Of a stretch of 64,000 bases of DNA, positions 35,283-43,749 are shown piece after piece. Each line of letters begins with the position of its first letter. Position 1 is the first letter of the stretch. The DNA is taken from the NCBI RefSeq assembly GCF_900176325.1, contig NZ_FWXK01000003.1:1-64000 (forward strand). Direction: 5' to 3'. A program made the translations under genes and the position numbers. Under the pieces are notes generated by a model. That model searched no databases, was not told the DNA's origin, and was given only the letters and a program-made list of their open reading frames with translations. Source of the stretch: Aerococcus suis (lineage in GTDB: Bacteria; Bacillota; Bacilli; Lactobacillales; Aerococcaceae).

Positions 35283-35852
35283 ATGAGTAGTTTTAGAAAA
35301 TATGTCCAAGCGATTGTGGCATTAATTGTTATGCTTGGGCTTCTGTTTGGTATTTCACTATTCTTCCCTATTCCTCATGTTACTGACTTCGTACAAAATC
35401 ATATTTTAACAAATATGAACTTGAGTATTGCAGTAGCAGTCGTATTAGGTGTAGCAGGTGTTTACTTTGTAGCCGCCTTCTTTTATGCATTATTTGCACG
35501 TTCTAAAAATAAAACGATGCGTCTAAGTAATGATAAAGGAGATATCGTTGTAGAAAGTGAAACAGTTGAGACATACGCTCACGATGCTATTCACGATATT
35601 AAAGAAGCACAAAATAAACAAGTGAAAGCTAAATTAGGATCTAATCCTGGCAGTACAAAAGTAGATATTGAATTTGATATCGATGAAAATAAAGATGCTG
35701 TTGCCGTAAGTAATACCATTCAAGAACGTGTTCAACGTGCGATTGAAGAGTTCTTCGGTGAAGCCATCAAAGGCGTTAACGTAAAAGCTAACCCTTATGA
35801 TGCGAATGAAAATAGTCAAGTGGCAGCAACATCACGGCCTCGTGTGAAGTAA
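35283..35852 (+). CDS. amaP: Alkaline shock response membrane anchor protein AmaP
   Basis: 189-aa protein with two membrane segments (about 8-30 and 46-71) and a cytoplasmic Asp23-like C-terminal domain. In Staphylococcus AmaP anchors Asp23 to the membrane. ATG 35283 follows AAGGAGGG; ATG 35262 lacks a site. It is first of an amaP-DUF2273-asp23 cluster, 14 nt before the next gene. Confidence 0.92.
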   Translation: MSSFRKYVQAIVALIVMLGLLFGISLFFPIPHVTDFVQNHILTNMNLSIAVAVVLGVAGVYFVAAFFYALFARSKNKTMRLSNDKGDIVVESETVETYAHDAIHDIKEAQNKQVKAKLGSNPGSTKVDIEFDIDENKDAVAVSNTIQERVQRAIEEFFGEAIKGVNVKANPYDANENSQVAATSRPRVK

Positions 35853-35866
35853 GGAGGGTGTTATAA

Positions 35867-36073
35867 ATGGAACAACCACCAAAATCATGGTATAAATATC
35901 GTTATAGTATAATCGGTCTAATTATCGCCTTTCTATTCACTTTTCTTTGGGTATGGGTAGGATTTGGCGAGGCGTTATTAGTTGCTATCGTTACCGTTAT
36001 TGGTTATCTTATTGGTGCTTATATCGATGGCGAACTAGACGTGGATAGTTGGTTTAATTTCTTTTTACGCTAA
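35867..36073 (+). CDS. DUF2273 small membrane protein
   Basis: 68-aa protein with two closely spaced hydrophobic segments (about 12-29 and 31-48) ending in GAYIDGE, the DUF2273 pattern. It regularly sits between amaP and asp23 and is thought to belong to the envelope stress complex. Ribosome site AAGGAGGGTG. Confidence 0.9.
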   Translation: MEQPPKSWYKYRYSIIGLIIAFLFTFLWVWVGFGEALLVAIVTVIGYLIGAYIDGELDVDSWFNFFLR

Positions 36074-36084
36074 TTATAAATTAG

Positions 36085-36114
36085 TTGATTTTTAAATCTT
36101 AGATTTGCTATAAT
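36085..36114 (+). promoter_or_regulatory. asp23 promoter
   Basis: TTGATT, 18 bp, TATAAT with an extended TGC, 40 nt upstream of asp23. It lets asp23 be expressed apart from amaP. Confidence 0.65.
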
Positions 36115-36153
36115 CAAATCGTTAGTAATGAAGGTATTTTAAGGAGGAATCTC

Positions 36154-36612
36154 ATGGCAGAACAAGAAAATGTACAACACTCAAACGAATTAACATTCGC
36201 TGACAAAGTATTAGAAAAAATTGCTTTTTACACAGTAGATAACGTAGACGGTATCTTAGAATTAAAAGGTGATTTCACTTCAGGAATCAAAGATTTCTTT
36301 AGCTCAAATGGTGACGAAACTAAAGGTGTTAACGCTGAAGTAGGTTCTAAAGAAGTTGCACTTGACTTAGAAATCGTTGCTGAATACGGTAAAAACATTC
36401 CAACTGCTTTTGACAAAGCTGTTGAATTAATTACTAAAAATGTTGAAAAAATGACTGGTTTAAAAGTTGTTGAAGTAAACATGAACGTTAACGATGTGCT
36501 TTCTCGTGCTGAATACGAAAAAAGCAAATCAGAAGAAGAACGTAAAAAAGCTGAAGAACGTCGTAAAGCTAACCAAAACGGTGAATACAGCGACGGATCT
36601 CGCGTTCAATAA
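36154..36612 (+). CDS. asp23: Asp23/Gls24 family alkaline shock protein
   Basis: 152-aa envelope stress protein. The conserved core (VALDLEIVAEYGKNIPTAFDKA...TGLKVVEVNMNVNDVL) is followed by a charged tail (KSEEERKKAEERRKANQ) not found in the paralogue at 25644. It is likely held at the membrane by AmaP. Codons are strongly biased toward GAA, AAA and similar abundant forms, suggesting high expression. Own promoter, AAGGAGG ribosome site and terminator. Confidence 0.93.
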   Translation: MAEQENVQHSNELTFADKVLEKIAFYTVDNVDGILELKGDFTSGIKDFFSSNGDETKGVNAEVGSKEVALDLEIVAEYGKNIPTAFDKAVELITKNVEKMTGLKVVEVNMNVNDVLSRAEYEKSKSEEERKKAEERRKANQNGEYSDGSRVQ

Positions 36613-36627
36613 TAATTTAATAAATTA

Positions 36628-36660
36628 AGTCTGGATATTATTATCCAGGCTTTTTTTTTA
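36628..36660 (+). terminator. Terminator after asp23
   Basis: GTCTGGATA/TATCCAGGC stem followed by nine T residues. Confidence 0.88.
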
Positions 36661-36689
36661 CAAAAAAATGTGCTAGACTATATTTACGA

Positions 36690-36925
36690 TAATTAATAAT
36701 GAGAGACTGAACAAGATAACTTGTTTTAGAGACGAATTGGTTGGTGAAAAATTCGCAAGTATTTTGGGATACCACTCTCTAGATGCTTTTTTGAAAAAGA
36801 GCCGTTTAGTAATCGTTAACTTACTTTAAGAGAGTATCTCGCGCGAGATATTAAATGTGGGTGGAACCACGATAATAATGACTTATCGTCCCTATTAGAT
36901 AATTTATCTAATAGGGACTTTTTTA
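36690..36925 (+). ncRNA. T-box leader of thrS (Thr specifier ACC)
   Basis: Stem I is closed by GAGAG (36701) and CTCTC (36774). The specifier bulge GATACCACTCTC offers ACC, a Thr codon, at 36771-36773. The T-box sequence TGGGTGGAACCACG (36858-36871) matches the consensus AGGGTGGNACCGCG. It ends in a terminator, GTCCCTATTAGAT/ATCTAATAGGGAC plus a T-run (36888-36925), that competes with the antiterminator. A promoter TTTACA, 16 bp, TATATT lies at 36657-36684. Uncharged tRNA-Thr should permit thrS transcription. Confidence 0.93.
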
Positions 36926-36945
36926 TTAACTAAGGAGGAAATAAG

Positions 36946-38871
36946 ATGAAAGTTACATTCCCAGATGGTGCTGTTCATGAATTTGAACCCGGAACAACAG
37001 CTTTAGATGTTGCGAAATTTATTAGCCCTGGTTTAGCTAAAAATGCCGTGGCAGCTAAATACAATGATGAGTTAATCGATTTAACTCGCGAATTAGAATC
37101 AGATGGTCATATTGAAATTGTTGATCCAAAACATGAAGATGCTTTAGGAGTATTGCGTCATTCTACTGCTCATTTAATGGCTCAAGCAATGAAACGTTTG
37201 TATCCAGATATTCATTTTGGGGTTGGACCTGCTATTGATTCAGGTTTCTATTATGATACGGATAAGGAACAACAAATTACAGAAGAAGAATTGCCTCGTA
37301 TCGAAGAAGAAATGCGTAAAATTGTGAAAGAAGACTTCCCAATTGTTCGTCGTGAAGTCTCACGTAAAGAAGCATTAGAATTATTCGACACTGACCCATA
37401 TAAAGTCGAATTGATTACAGATCTTCCTGAAGATGAGACGATTACTGTTTATAGCCAAGGAGAATTCACTGATTTATGTCGTGGGGTACACGTCCCATCT
37501 ACTGGACGCATTAAAGAATTTAAATTATTATCTCTAGCTGGTGCTTATTGGCGTGGTGATTCTAATAATAAAATGATGCAACGTATTTATGGTACAGCTT
37601 TCTTCAAAAAATCAGATTTAAAAGAATTCCTAAAAATGCGTGAAGAAGCTAAAGAACGCGACCATCGTAAAATTGGTAAAGAACTAGACTTATTCATGGT
37701 ATCTCCTGAAGTTGGTTCAGGATTGCCTTTCTGGTTACCAAAAGGTGCCACAATTCGTCGTATTGTTGAACGTTACATTGTGGATAAAGAAGTCGCTTTA
37801 GGTTATCAACACGTGTATACACCAGTATTAGCTGATACCTCATTATATAAAACATCAGGCCACTGGGATCACTATCAAGATGACATGTTCCCACCAATGG
37901 ATATGGGAGATGGCGAGTCATTAGTTTTACGTCCAATGAACTGTCCTCATCATATGATGATTTATAAAAATGATGTTCACTCATATCGTGAATTACCAAT
38001 TCGAATTGCTGAACTTGGTCAAATGCATCGTTACGAAAAATCAGGTGCATTATCTGGATTACAACGTGTACGTGAAATGACATTAAATGATTCACATATC
38101 TTTGTTCGTCCTGACCAAATTAAAGAAGAATTTACTCGAGTTCTAGAATTAATTCAAGAAGTATATGATGACTTCAACATTACAGATTATCGCTTCCGTC
38201 TAAGTTATCGTGACCCTAACGATAAAGATAAATATTTTGACGATGATGAAATGTGGGAAAAAGCCCAAGCAATGCTAAAAGAAGCAATGGATGATTTAGG
38301 TTTGGATTATTTTGAAGCAGAAGGCGAAGCCGCTTTCTATGGTCCAAAACTCGATGTCCAATTTAAAACAGCACTTGGTTTAGAAGAAACAATGTCAACG
38401 GTTCAATTAGACTTCTTATTACCGGAACGGTTTGACTTAACTTATGTTGGTGAAGATGGCCAAGATACGCACCGTCCTGTCGTTATTCACCGTGGTGTTG
38501 TTTCTACGATGGAACGTTTCGTTGCTTACTTAATTGAAGAATATAAAGGGGCTTTCCCAGTTTGGTTAGCACCTGAACAAGCAGTGTTAATTCCTGTTAA
38601 CGAAGAAGCACATGGTGACTATGTCTATGAAGTGAAACGCCGTATGGATCAAATGGGTATGCGTGTATCCGTAGATGACCGTAACGAAAAAATGGGTTAT
38701 AAAATCCGTGCCGCTCAAACACAAAAAATTCCTTATCAATTAGTATTTGGGGATAATGAAATTGCTGAACATACAGTAACTGTTCGTCATTATGGCTCTA
38801 AAAAAACTGAAACAATGCCTTTAGATGATTTCTTAGCACGTATGCAAAAAGAAATCGAAGAATATAAATAA
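36946..38871 (+). CDS. thrS: Threonyl-tRNA synthetase
   Basis: 641-aa class II synthetase. TGS domain (1-62), an editing domain with [11 protein letters not shown] (about 73), a catalytic core containing [12 protein letters not shown] and the Arg-bearing motif around [18 protein letters not shown], and a C-terminal anticodon-binding domain (about 540-641). Normal length. AAGGAGG ribosome site. Expression is controlled by the T-box before it. Confidence 0.97.
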   Translation: MKVTFPDGAVHEFEPGTTALDVAKFISPGLAKNAVAAKYNDELIDLTRELESDGHIEIVDPKHEDALGVLRHSTAHLMAQAMKRLYPDIHFGVGPAIDSGFYYDTDKEQQITEEELPRIEEEMRKIVKEDFPIVRREVSRKEALELFDTDPYKVELITDLPEDETITVYSQGEFTDLCRGVHVPSTGRIKEFKLLSLAGAYWRGDSNNKMMQRIYGTAFFKKSDLKEFLKMREEAKERDHRKIGKELDLFMVSPEVGSGLPFWLPKGATIRRIVERYIVDKEVALGYQHVYTPVLADTSLYKTSGHWDHYQDDMFPPMDMGDGESLVLRPMNCPHHMMIYKNDVHSYRELPIRIAELGQMHRYEKSGALSGLQRVREMTLNDSHIFVRPDQIKEEFTRVLELIQEVYDDFNITDYRFRLSYRDPNDKDKYFDDDEMWEKAQAMLKEAMDDLGLDYFEAEGEAAFYGPKLDVQFKTALGLEETMSTVQLDFLLPERFDLTYVGEDGQDTHRPVVIHRGVVSTMERFVAYLIEEYKGAFPVWLAPEQAVLIPVNEEAHGDYVYEVKRRMDQMGMRVSVDDRNEKMGYKIRAAQTQKIPYQLVFGDNEIAEHTVTVRHYGSKKTETMPLDDFLARMQKEIEEYK

Positions 38872-38874
38872 TCC

Positions 38875-38903
38875 TTGACTGTGACCAATTAACTTGATAT
38901 GAT
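38875..38903 (+). promoter_or_regulatory. Promoter of the infC-rpmI-rplT operon
   Basis: TTGACT, 17 bp, TATGAT, starting right after the thrS stop codon. Confidence 0.8.
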
Positions 38904-38910
38904 AGATGAG

Positions 38911-39045
38911 TTGAGAGAAGAAGTAGAAACACCCGTTTCTCACCTGAGTTGACAATTACGTCCTTTGGTTGATAAATACAGTTATTACAGATTAAGTCTG
39001 TAGTTTTCGGCGGGTGGATAATGTATCTACCCGTCGTTTTTATTT
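38911..39045 (+). ncRNA. L20-type ribosomal leader (autoregulatory)
   Basis: Structured leader of about 135 nt in front of infC. It ends in a strong terminator, CGGCGGGTGGATA/TATCTACCCGTCG plus TTTTTATTT (39008-39045). Position, length and terminal terminator match the Bacilli leader through which ribosomal protein L20 represses infC-rpmI-rplT by premature termination. I identified it by layout and terminator, not by a covariance search. Confidence 0.75.
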
Positions 39046-39086
39046 ACGATAATCTTCTCTGAAAATTTTTTTGGAGGTGGAACACT

Positions 39087-39602
39087 ATCGCAAAAGATGT
39101 CAGTGTAAATGATGGTATTCGTGCACGTGAATTACGTGTGATTAATTCAGATGGTGATCAAATTGGAATTCTATCAAAAGATGAGGCCCTTAAAGCAGCG
39201 GATAAAGCGGAATTAGACTTAGTATTAATTTCACCTAACGCTAAACCACCAGTCGCTCGGATTATGGACTATGGTAAATACCGTTATGAGCAACAACGTA
39301 AAGCTCGTGAACAACGTAAAAATCAAAAAACCGTTAATGTAAAAGAATTGCGTTTAAGCCCTACAATCGAACAAAATGACTTTGACACTAAACTTCGTCA
39401 AGGTCGTAAATTCATTAAAAAAGGGGATAAAGTCCGTGTATCTATTCGTTTCCGCGGTCGCGCAATTACACATAAAGAAATCGGTCGTGATGTTTTAGAA
39501 CGTTTTGCCAGTGAAATGGAAGATGTTGCGCAAATCGAACAAAAAGCTAAAATGGAAGGACGTTCAATGTTCTTACAATTAGCTCCTAAGACCGACAAAT
39601 AG
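39087..39602 (+). CDS. infC: Translation initiation factor IF-3, ATC start
   Basis: 171-aa factor that keeps 30S subunits free and checks start-codon pairing. The frame begins well before the first ATG/GTG: the conserved N-terminus [17 protein letters not shown] follows an ATC codon at 39087 with GGAGGTGG 6 nt upstream. A GTG at 39138 would delete conserved residues. A rare start codon on infC allows IF3 autoregulation, as with AUU in other bacteria. [20 protein letters not shown] and the C-terminal domain are intact. Confidence 0.92.
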   Translation: MAKDVSVNDGIRARELRVINSDGDQIGILSKDEALKAADKAELDLVLISPNAKPPVARIMDYGKYRYEQQRKAREQRKNQKTVNVKELRLSPTIEQNDFDTKLRQGRKFIKKGDKVRVSIRFRGRAITHKEIGRDVLERFASEMEDVAQIEQKAKMEGRSMFLQLAPKTDK

Positions 39603-39627
39603 ATGAAATTTATAGGAGGATATAGTT

Positions 39628-39819
39628 ATGCCTAAACAAAAAACACATAAAGCTTCTGCTAAACGTTTCAAACGTACAGCAAGTGGTAAATTAAAACGTA
39701 GTCATTCTGAACGTTCTCACCGTTTCCACGGAAAAACTAAAAAGCAACGTCGTCAACATAAACAACCAGCTATGGTATCAGCAAGCGATATGAGACGTAT
39801 CGACCAAATGCTTCCATAA
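39628..39819 (+). CDS. rpmI: 50S ribosomal protein L35
   Basis: 63-aa very basic protein beginning [17 protein letters not shown], with the L35 signature [13 protein letters not shown]. Middle gene of infC-rpmI-rplT; ribosome site ATAGGAGGA. Confidence 0.96.
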   Translation: MPKQKTHKASAKRFKRTASGKLKRSHSERSHRFHGKTKKQRRQHKQPAMVSASDMRRIDQMLP

Positions 39820-39849
39820 GCTTAGACGATATTGACAGTTCAAGAAGTA

Positions 39850-39873
39850 CTATAATTAGAAGTCTAATTATAG
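39850..39873 (+). promoter_or_regulatory. Perfect hairpin between rpmI and rplT
   Basis: CTATAATTAGA-AG-TCTAATTATAG forms a 10- to 11-bp stem 26 nt before the rplT start. There is no T-run, so it is not a terminator. A TTGACA and a TATAAT occur here but are only 13 bp apart. It may be a protein-binding site, an RNA-processing site or an internal promoter. Confidence 0.55.
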
Positions 39874-39899
39874 GGATTTAAACACAAGGAGGAAAAGAC

Positions 39900-40256
39900 A
39901 TGGCACGTGTTAAAGGTGGCATTGTAACTCGCAATCGCCGTAAAAAATATTTAAAACTATCTAAAGGTTACTTTGGATCAAAATCTAAATTATACAAAAC
40001 TGCAAAACAAGCAGTAATGAAATCATATCAATATTCATACCGCGACCGTCGTCAGAAAAAACGTGACTTCCGTCGTCTATGGATTACTCGTATTAATGCA
40101 GCTGCTCGTCAAAACGGTTTGAGCTATAGCAAATTAATCAATGGTTTAAAACAAGCCAATATTGATATTAACCGTAAAATGCTTGCTGACTTAGCTGTTA
40201 ATGACCCAGAAGGTTTTACAGCTATTGTTGACCAAGCTAAAGAAGCAATGAAATAA
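39900..40256 (+). CDS. rplT: 50S ribosomal protein L20
   Basis: 118-aa basic protein, [20 protein letters not shown], normal length. It binds 23S rRNA early in assembly and, in Bacilli, its own leader mRNA. AAGGAGG ribosome site. Confidence 0.97.
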   Translation: MARVKGGIVTRNRRKKYLKLSKGYFGSKSKLYKTAKQAVMKSYQYSYRDRRQKKRDFRRLWITRINAAARQNGLSYSKLINGLKQANIDINRKMLADLAVNDPEGFTAIVDQAKEAMK

Positions 40257-40268
40257 GATATTGCTATT

Positions 40269-40303
40269 AAAAGGATCAGAACAAGTTTCTGATCCTTTTT
40301 TTA
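40269..40303 (+). terminator. Terminator after rplT
   Basis: AAAAGGATCAGAA/TTCTGATCCTTTTTTT stem. Confidence 0.9.
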
Positions 40304-40350
40304 TGAATTCAATCAGTTAGATATAAGAAGAAGGAATGGACGAGATTTGG

Positions 40351-40367
40351 TATAGTTTAAGACTATA
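40351..40367. promoter_or_regulatory. MET-box (MtaR-type operator) of metNIQ
   Basis: TATAGTTTAAGACTATA differs by one base from TATAGTTTnAAACTATA, the MET-box bound by the LysR-type regulator MtaR of streptococci. A promoter (TTTTTA, 17 bp, TAGAAT with extended TGT) lies at 40390-40418. Its inferred start near 40426 puts the box centre at about -67, the usual LysR activation position. Confidence 0.75.
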
Positions 40368-40389
40368 TCAAGTCATAAGTTATTAGTAT

Positions 40390-40418
40390 TTTTTAAATGA
40401 TAAAAAGCCTGTTAGAAT
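40390..40418 (+). promoter_or_regulatory. metN promoter
   Basis: Weak -35 TTTTTA, 17 bp, -10 TAGAAT preceded by TGT (extended -10). The weak -35 fits an activator-dependent promoter. Confidence 0.5.
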
Positions 40419-40475
40419 AAAAAACATCAATTAAGAAATCAAAAGTAAAAATTGATATAGAGGGAAAGTGAAGCG

Positions 40476-41528
40476 ATGATTGAATTACAAGATGTGTCAG
40501 TAATTTTCGATAATAAAGGTCCGATTCATGCAGTGGATAATGTCAATCTTTCTATTAACGATGGTGAAGTTTTTGGAATTATTGGTTACTCAGGTGCTGG
40601 TAAGAGTACTTTAGTTCGTACGATTAATATGTTGCAACCACCTACTAAAGGTCACGTTAAAGTAAACCAGCAAGACTTAACGACATTATCGGTGAAAGAA
40701 TTACGACAAGTTCGTAAAAAAATAGGAATGATTTTCCAACATTTCAATTTAATGAATGCTCGGAATGTTTTTGATAATGTTGCCTTCCCTTTGAAACATT
40801 CTCATTTATCAAAAAATGAAAAGAGTGAAAAAGTTTTAAGTTTATTGAAATTAGTTGGTCTTGATGATAAAGCAAATGCCTATCCGTCCCAACTATCTGG
40901 GGGACAAAAACAACGTGTAGCTATTGCCAGAGCATTAGCGAATGATCCGAATGTCTTGCTATGTGATGAAGCGACAAGTGCACTCGATCCTAAAACAACG
41001 ACGTCTATATTGGAATTATTAAAAAGTGTTAACCAAAAACTAGGTATTACCATTGTTATCATTACGCATGAAATGACCGTTATCAAAGAAATTTGTGATC
41101 GAGTAGCAGTAATGGAGAGTGGTAAAGTCATTGAACAAGGTAGTATTTTTAATATTTTTTCTGAACCACAACATGCGTTAACTAGAGATTTTATTGAATC
41201 TGCAAGTCCAGTTGAAAAAGGAATAAAAAAAGTTATTGAGCATGCGCATCTATTAAATATTCATGCCGATGATCAAATTTTAAGAGTAAGTTTTGCTGGG
41301 ACAAGTACAGGGGATGCTTTAATTGCTACATTAGCTAATAAATTTGGTGTTCAACCTAATATTCTATTTGGCCAAGTTGAAATTCTTCAAGACACACCAG
41401 TTGGGACACTTCTCTTAAGTTTAAGAGGTGATAGAGAGGCGATTGATGCAGCAATTGATTATATGGATAATCAACAAATTAGTGTTCAACGCCTTGAATT
41501 ATCAACACACGAAGGAGGAGTTAAATAA
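40476..41528 (+). CDS. metN: Methionine ABC transporter ATPase MetN
   Basis: 350-aa ATPase of the methionine importer. Walker A GYSGAGKST, signature LSGGQKQRVAIARAL, Walker B LLCDEATSALD, and a C-terminal NIL domain (about 265-350) that senses methionine and inhibits transport. The GGAGGAG near its end serves metI, which begins at its stop codon (1-nt overlap). Operon metN-metI-metQ. Confidence 0.95.
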   Translation: MIELQDVSVIFDNKGPIHAVDNVNLSINDGEVFGIIGYSGAGKSTLVRTINMLQPPTKGHVKVNQQDLTTLSVKELRQVRKKIGMIFQHFNLMNARNVFDNVAFPLKHSHLSKNEKSEKVLSLLKLVGLDDKANAYPSQLSGGQKQRVAIARALANDPNVLLCDEATSALDPKTTTSILELLKSVNQKLGITIVIITHEMTVIKEICDRVAVMESGKVIEQGSIFNIFSEPQHALTRDFIESASPVEKGIKKVIEHAHLLNIHADDQILRVSFAGTSTGDALIATLANKFGVQPNILFGQVEILQDTPVGTLLLSLRGDREAIDAAIDYMDNQQISVQRLELSTHEGGVK

Positions 41529-42202
41529 TGCTAGCTATTAGTTATTTTGAAAATGTGATGCGCATTCCTGATGAATTTGTGACAGCCACTTTAGAAACGA
41601 TTTATATGACGGTACTAACGTGTCTGATTGCTTTTATTCTGGGAATTATCGTTGGAATTATTCTGGTATTGACACAACCGAATGGATTAAAAGAGAATCG
41701 TATTTTTTATAGTATATTAGATAAAATTGTGAACATCTTCCGTTCTATTCCTTTTGTTATTATGATGGCCCTATTAGTGAATGTTACTCGTGGAATAGTG
41801 GGAACATCTATCGGGACAACAGCAGCTATCGTCCCTTTAGTTTTTGCGACGGTCCCTTTCTATGCCCGCCAAATTCAAAATGCGTTAGTTGAAGTTAATC
41901 CGGGAGTTATTGAAGCAGCTGAGGCAATGGGATTATCCACTTGGGATATTGTTTATCGTGTTTATTTGAAAGAATCTTTACCAGCTATCATTCGAGTTTC
42001 TGCTTTGTCAATTATTAATGTGATTGGAATTACAGCAATGGCGGGAACAATTGGTGGCGGAGGTCTTGGTAATTTAGCGATTACTCGAGGTTATAATCGT
42101 TTCCAAGGAGATGTGACTTTGGTTTCAACTTTAATTATTTTAGTTTTAGTATTTATATCGCAAGCAGTATCAGATTATATGATGAAAAAAGTTGAACATT
42201 AA
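41528..42202 (+). CDS. metI: Methionine ABC transporter permease MetI
   Basis: 224-aa membrane permease with about five hydrophobic segments and the EAA loop EAAEAMGLSTWDIVYRV that contacts MetN. The ATG overlaps the metN stop by one base, which gives translational coupling. Confidence 0.95.
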   Translation: MLAISYFENVMRIPDEFVTATLETIYMTVLTCLIAFILGIIVGIILVLTQPNGLKENRIFYSILDKIVNIFRSIPFVIMMALLVNVTRGIVGTSIGTTAAIVPLVFATVPFYARQIQNALVEVNPGVIEAAEAMGLSTWDIVYRVYLKESLPAIIRVSALSIINVIGITAMAGTIGGGGLGNLAITRGYNRFQGDVTLVSTLIILVLVFISQAVSDYMMKKVEH

Positions 42203-42220
42203 ATTAAGGAGGAAATGGGT

Positions 42221-43105
42221 ATGAAAAAATGGGTTAAATTTGGTGGGGCGGTTTTATTTTCATTAGTTTTGGGAGCTTGTAGTAATCAAAATAGCGAAGG
42301 TGAAAATACTGCAGATGATGCCACACACAAAGTTGGAGTCGTTGGAGATGTTGAACGTGAAGTATGGGAAGATGTTGCAGACCGTCTAAAAGATAAAGAA
42401 GGCATTGACTTAGAAGTTGTTGTCTTTGATGATTATGTCCAACCTAATAATGGATTATCAGACGGAAGTTTAGATTTAAATGCTTTTCAACATCTTGCCT
42501 TTTTAAATGATTATGTTTCAGGAAGTGACAAAGAGATTACACCAGTAGGTTATACTTATGTGTCACCAATGGCAGCATATGCTAATGACTTAGATGATAT
42601 TAATGAGATTAAAGAGAACGCTAAAGTCATTATTCCAAACGACGCGACTAATAGTGGCCGAGCGCTATTATTATTAGAATCAGCTGGTTTAATTGAAGTG
42701 AACGATGATGCTGGTATTACCCCTTCTGTAGATGATATTGAAAAAAATGATAAAAATCTTGATATTGAAGAAGTTGATGCGGCACAAGTACCACGTAGTT
42801 TAGACGATGCAGATGTGGTAATTGCTAATACCAATTATGCCGTTGATTTTGGACTTAACCCTCACGATGATGGTATCTACGTTGACACTGATGATTTGAG
42901 TCAAGTGGGTGCACAATATAAATGTGTGATTGCTGTTCAACCAGAAGATAAAGATGCGGATTGGGTGAAAAAAGTCGTCGCTGAATATCAAAGTCCTGAA
43001 ACCGAAGAGAAAATAAAAGAAGTGACAGATGGTGCTGACGATAAAGCATGGTCTGATAATGATAATATTGCGGAAGACTTTGCTAAAATTCAAGAAAATA
43101 ATTAA
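42221..43105 (+). CDS. metQ: Methionine-binding lipoprotein MetQ
   Basis: 294-aa NlpA-type substrate-binding lipoprotein. Signal peptide with lipobox LGAC (about Cys19), then VGVVGDVEREVWEDVA, DYVQPNNGLSDGSLDLNAFQ and VIPNDATNSGRALLLL, all family landmarks. ATG 42221 (8 nt after AAGGAGG) starts a proper signal peptide; ATG 42215 is too close. Last gene of metNIQ. Confidence 0.95.
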   Translation: MKKWVKFGGAVLFSLVLGACSNQNSEGENTADDATHKVGVVGDVEREVWEDVADRLKDKEGIDLEVVVFDDYVQPNNGLSDGSLDLNAFQHLAFLNDYVSGSDKEITPVGYTYVSPMAAYANDLDDINEIKENAKVIIPNDATNSGRALLLLESAGLIEVNDDAGITPSVDDIEKNDKNLDIEEVDAAQVPRSLDDADVVIANTNYAVDFGLNPHDDGIYVDTDDLSQVGAQYKCVIAVQPEDKDADWVKKVVAEYQSPETEEKIKEVTDGADDKAWSDNDNIAEDFAKIQENN

Positions 43106-43110
43106 AATAA

Positions 43111-43139
43111 TTGGAGGTGCTCGTCACCTCCATTTTTTA
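43111..43139 (+). terminator. Terminator after metQ
   Basis: TGGAGGTG/CACCTCCA stem with a 5-nt loop and six T residues. Confidence 0.92.
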
Positions 43140-43158
43140 TTAAAAGGAGAAAACTGAC

Positions 43159-43677
43159 ATGTCAATCACTTATCGATTAGCTAAATTGAGCGATTTACCT
43201 ACTTTAGATAACATATTACATCAGGCTGTCATAGCTTTAAAACAACAAGGTGTTAACCAATGGCAAAATCATTCTGTGACTAAGCAAGATTTAGAATTGG
43301 CTATTGAAAGACAATCGATAGTGTCACAACCTTATGTTTGGGAATTAAACAATCAAATTATCGGATTTGCACTTCTGCAATCAACAGATCCTTATTATCG
43401 ACAATTAAAAAGTGGTAAATTTTCATTCCATGGAGATTATTTTGCGATTCATCGCGTAATGGTTAGTGATAAAGTGATAGGTAAAAGAGTGACGAAACAA
43501 ATGTTTTCTGATATTCAACAGATAGCACATTCTCAAGATATCCAAATTTTACGGATTGATACCCATCCTGATAATTCTAAAATGCAACATATTATCGTGA
43601 GAGAAAATTTTAAGTATTGTGGGACGACAATAGTAGGGGATGGCGGTCTGCGACTAGTTTATGAGAAGAATATTTAA
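43159..43677 (+). CDS. GNAT family N-acetyltransferase
   Basis: 172-aa acetyl-CoA-dependent acyltransferase of unknown substrate. The N-terminal MSITYRLAKLSDLPTLDNIL is typical of GNAT proteins, and HRVMVSDKVIGKRVTKQMF resembles motif A with a degenerate acetyl-CoA loop. AAAGGAG ribosome site, 20 nt after the metQ terminator. Confidence 0.8.
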   Translation: MSITYRLAKLSDLPTLDNILHQAVIALKQQGVNQWQNHSVTKQDLELAIERQSIVSQPYVWELNNQIIGFALLQSTDPYYRQLKSGKFSFHGDYFAIHRVMVSDKVIGKRVTKQMFSDIQQIAHSQDIQILRIDTHPDNSKMQHIIVRENFKYCGTTIVGDGGLRLVYEKNI

Positions 43678-43749
43678 TATTTTATAGTTAATATGGTAGA
43701 CTATAAATGTTAATGAAACTGTTTTCTTGTAGAGAAAGGACTTGAAGAT

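Noticed and set aside
40303-40475. S-box (SAM) or T-box riboswitch before metN.
   Set aside because: The 173-nt region has no S-box core or T-box GGGTGGNACCGCG motif; a MET-box explains it better.
43683-43705. TATAGT ... ACTATA upstream of lplA, looking like a second MET-box.
   Set aside because: The half sites are 11 nt apart, against 5 in the MET-box, and the gene has no link to methionine.
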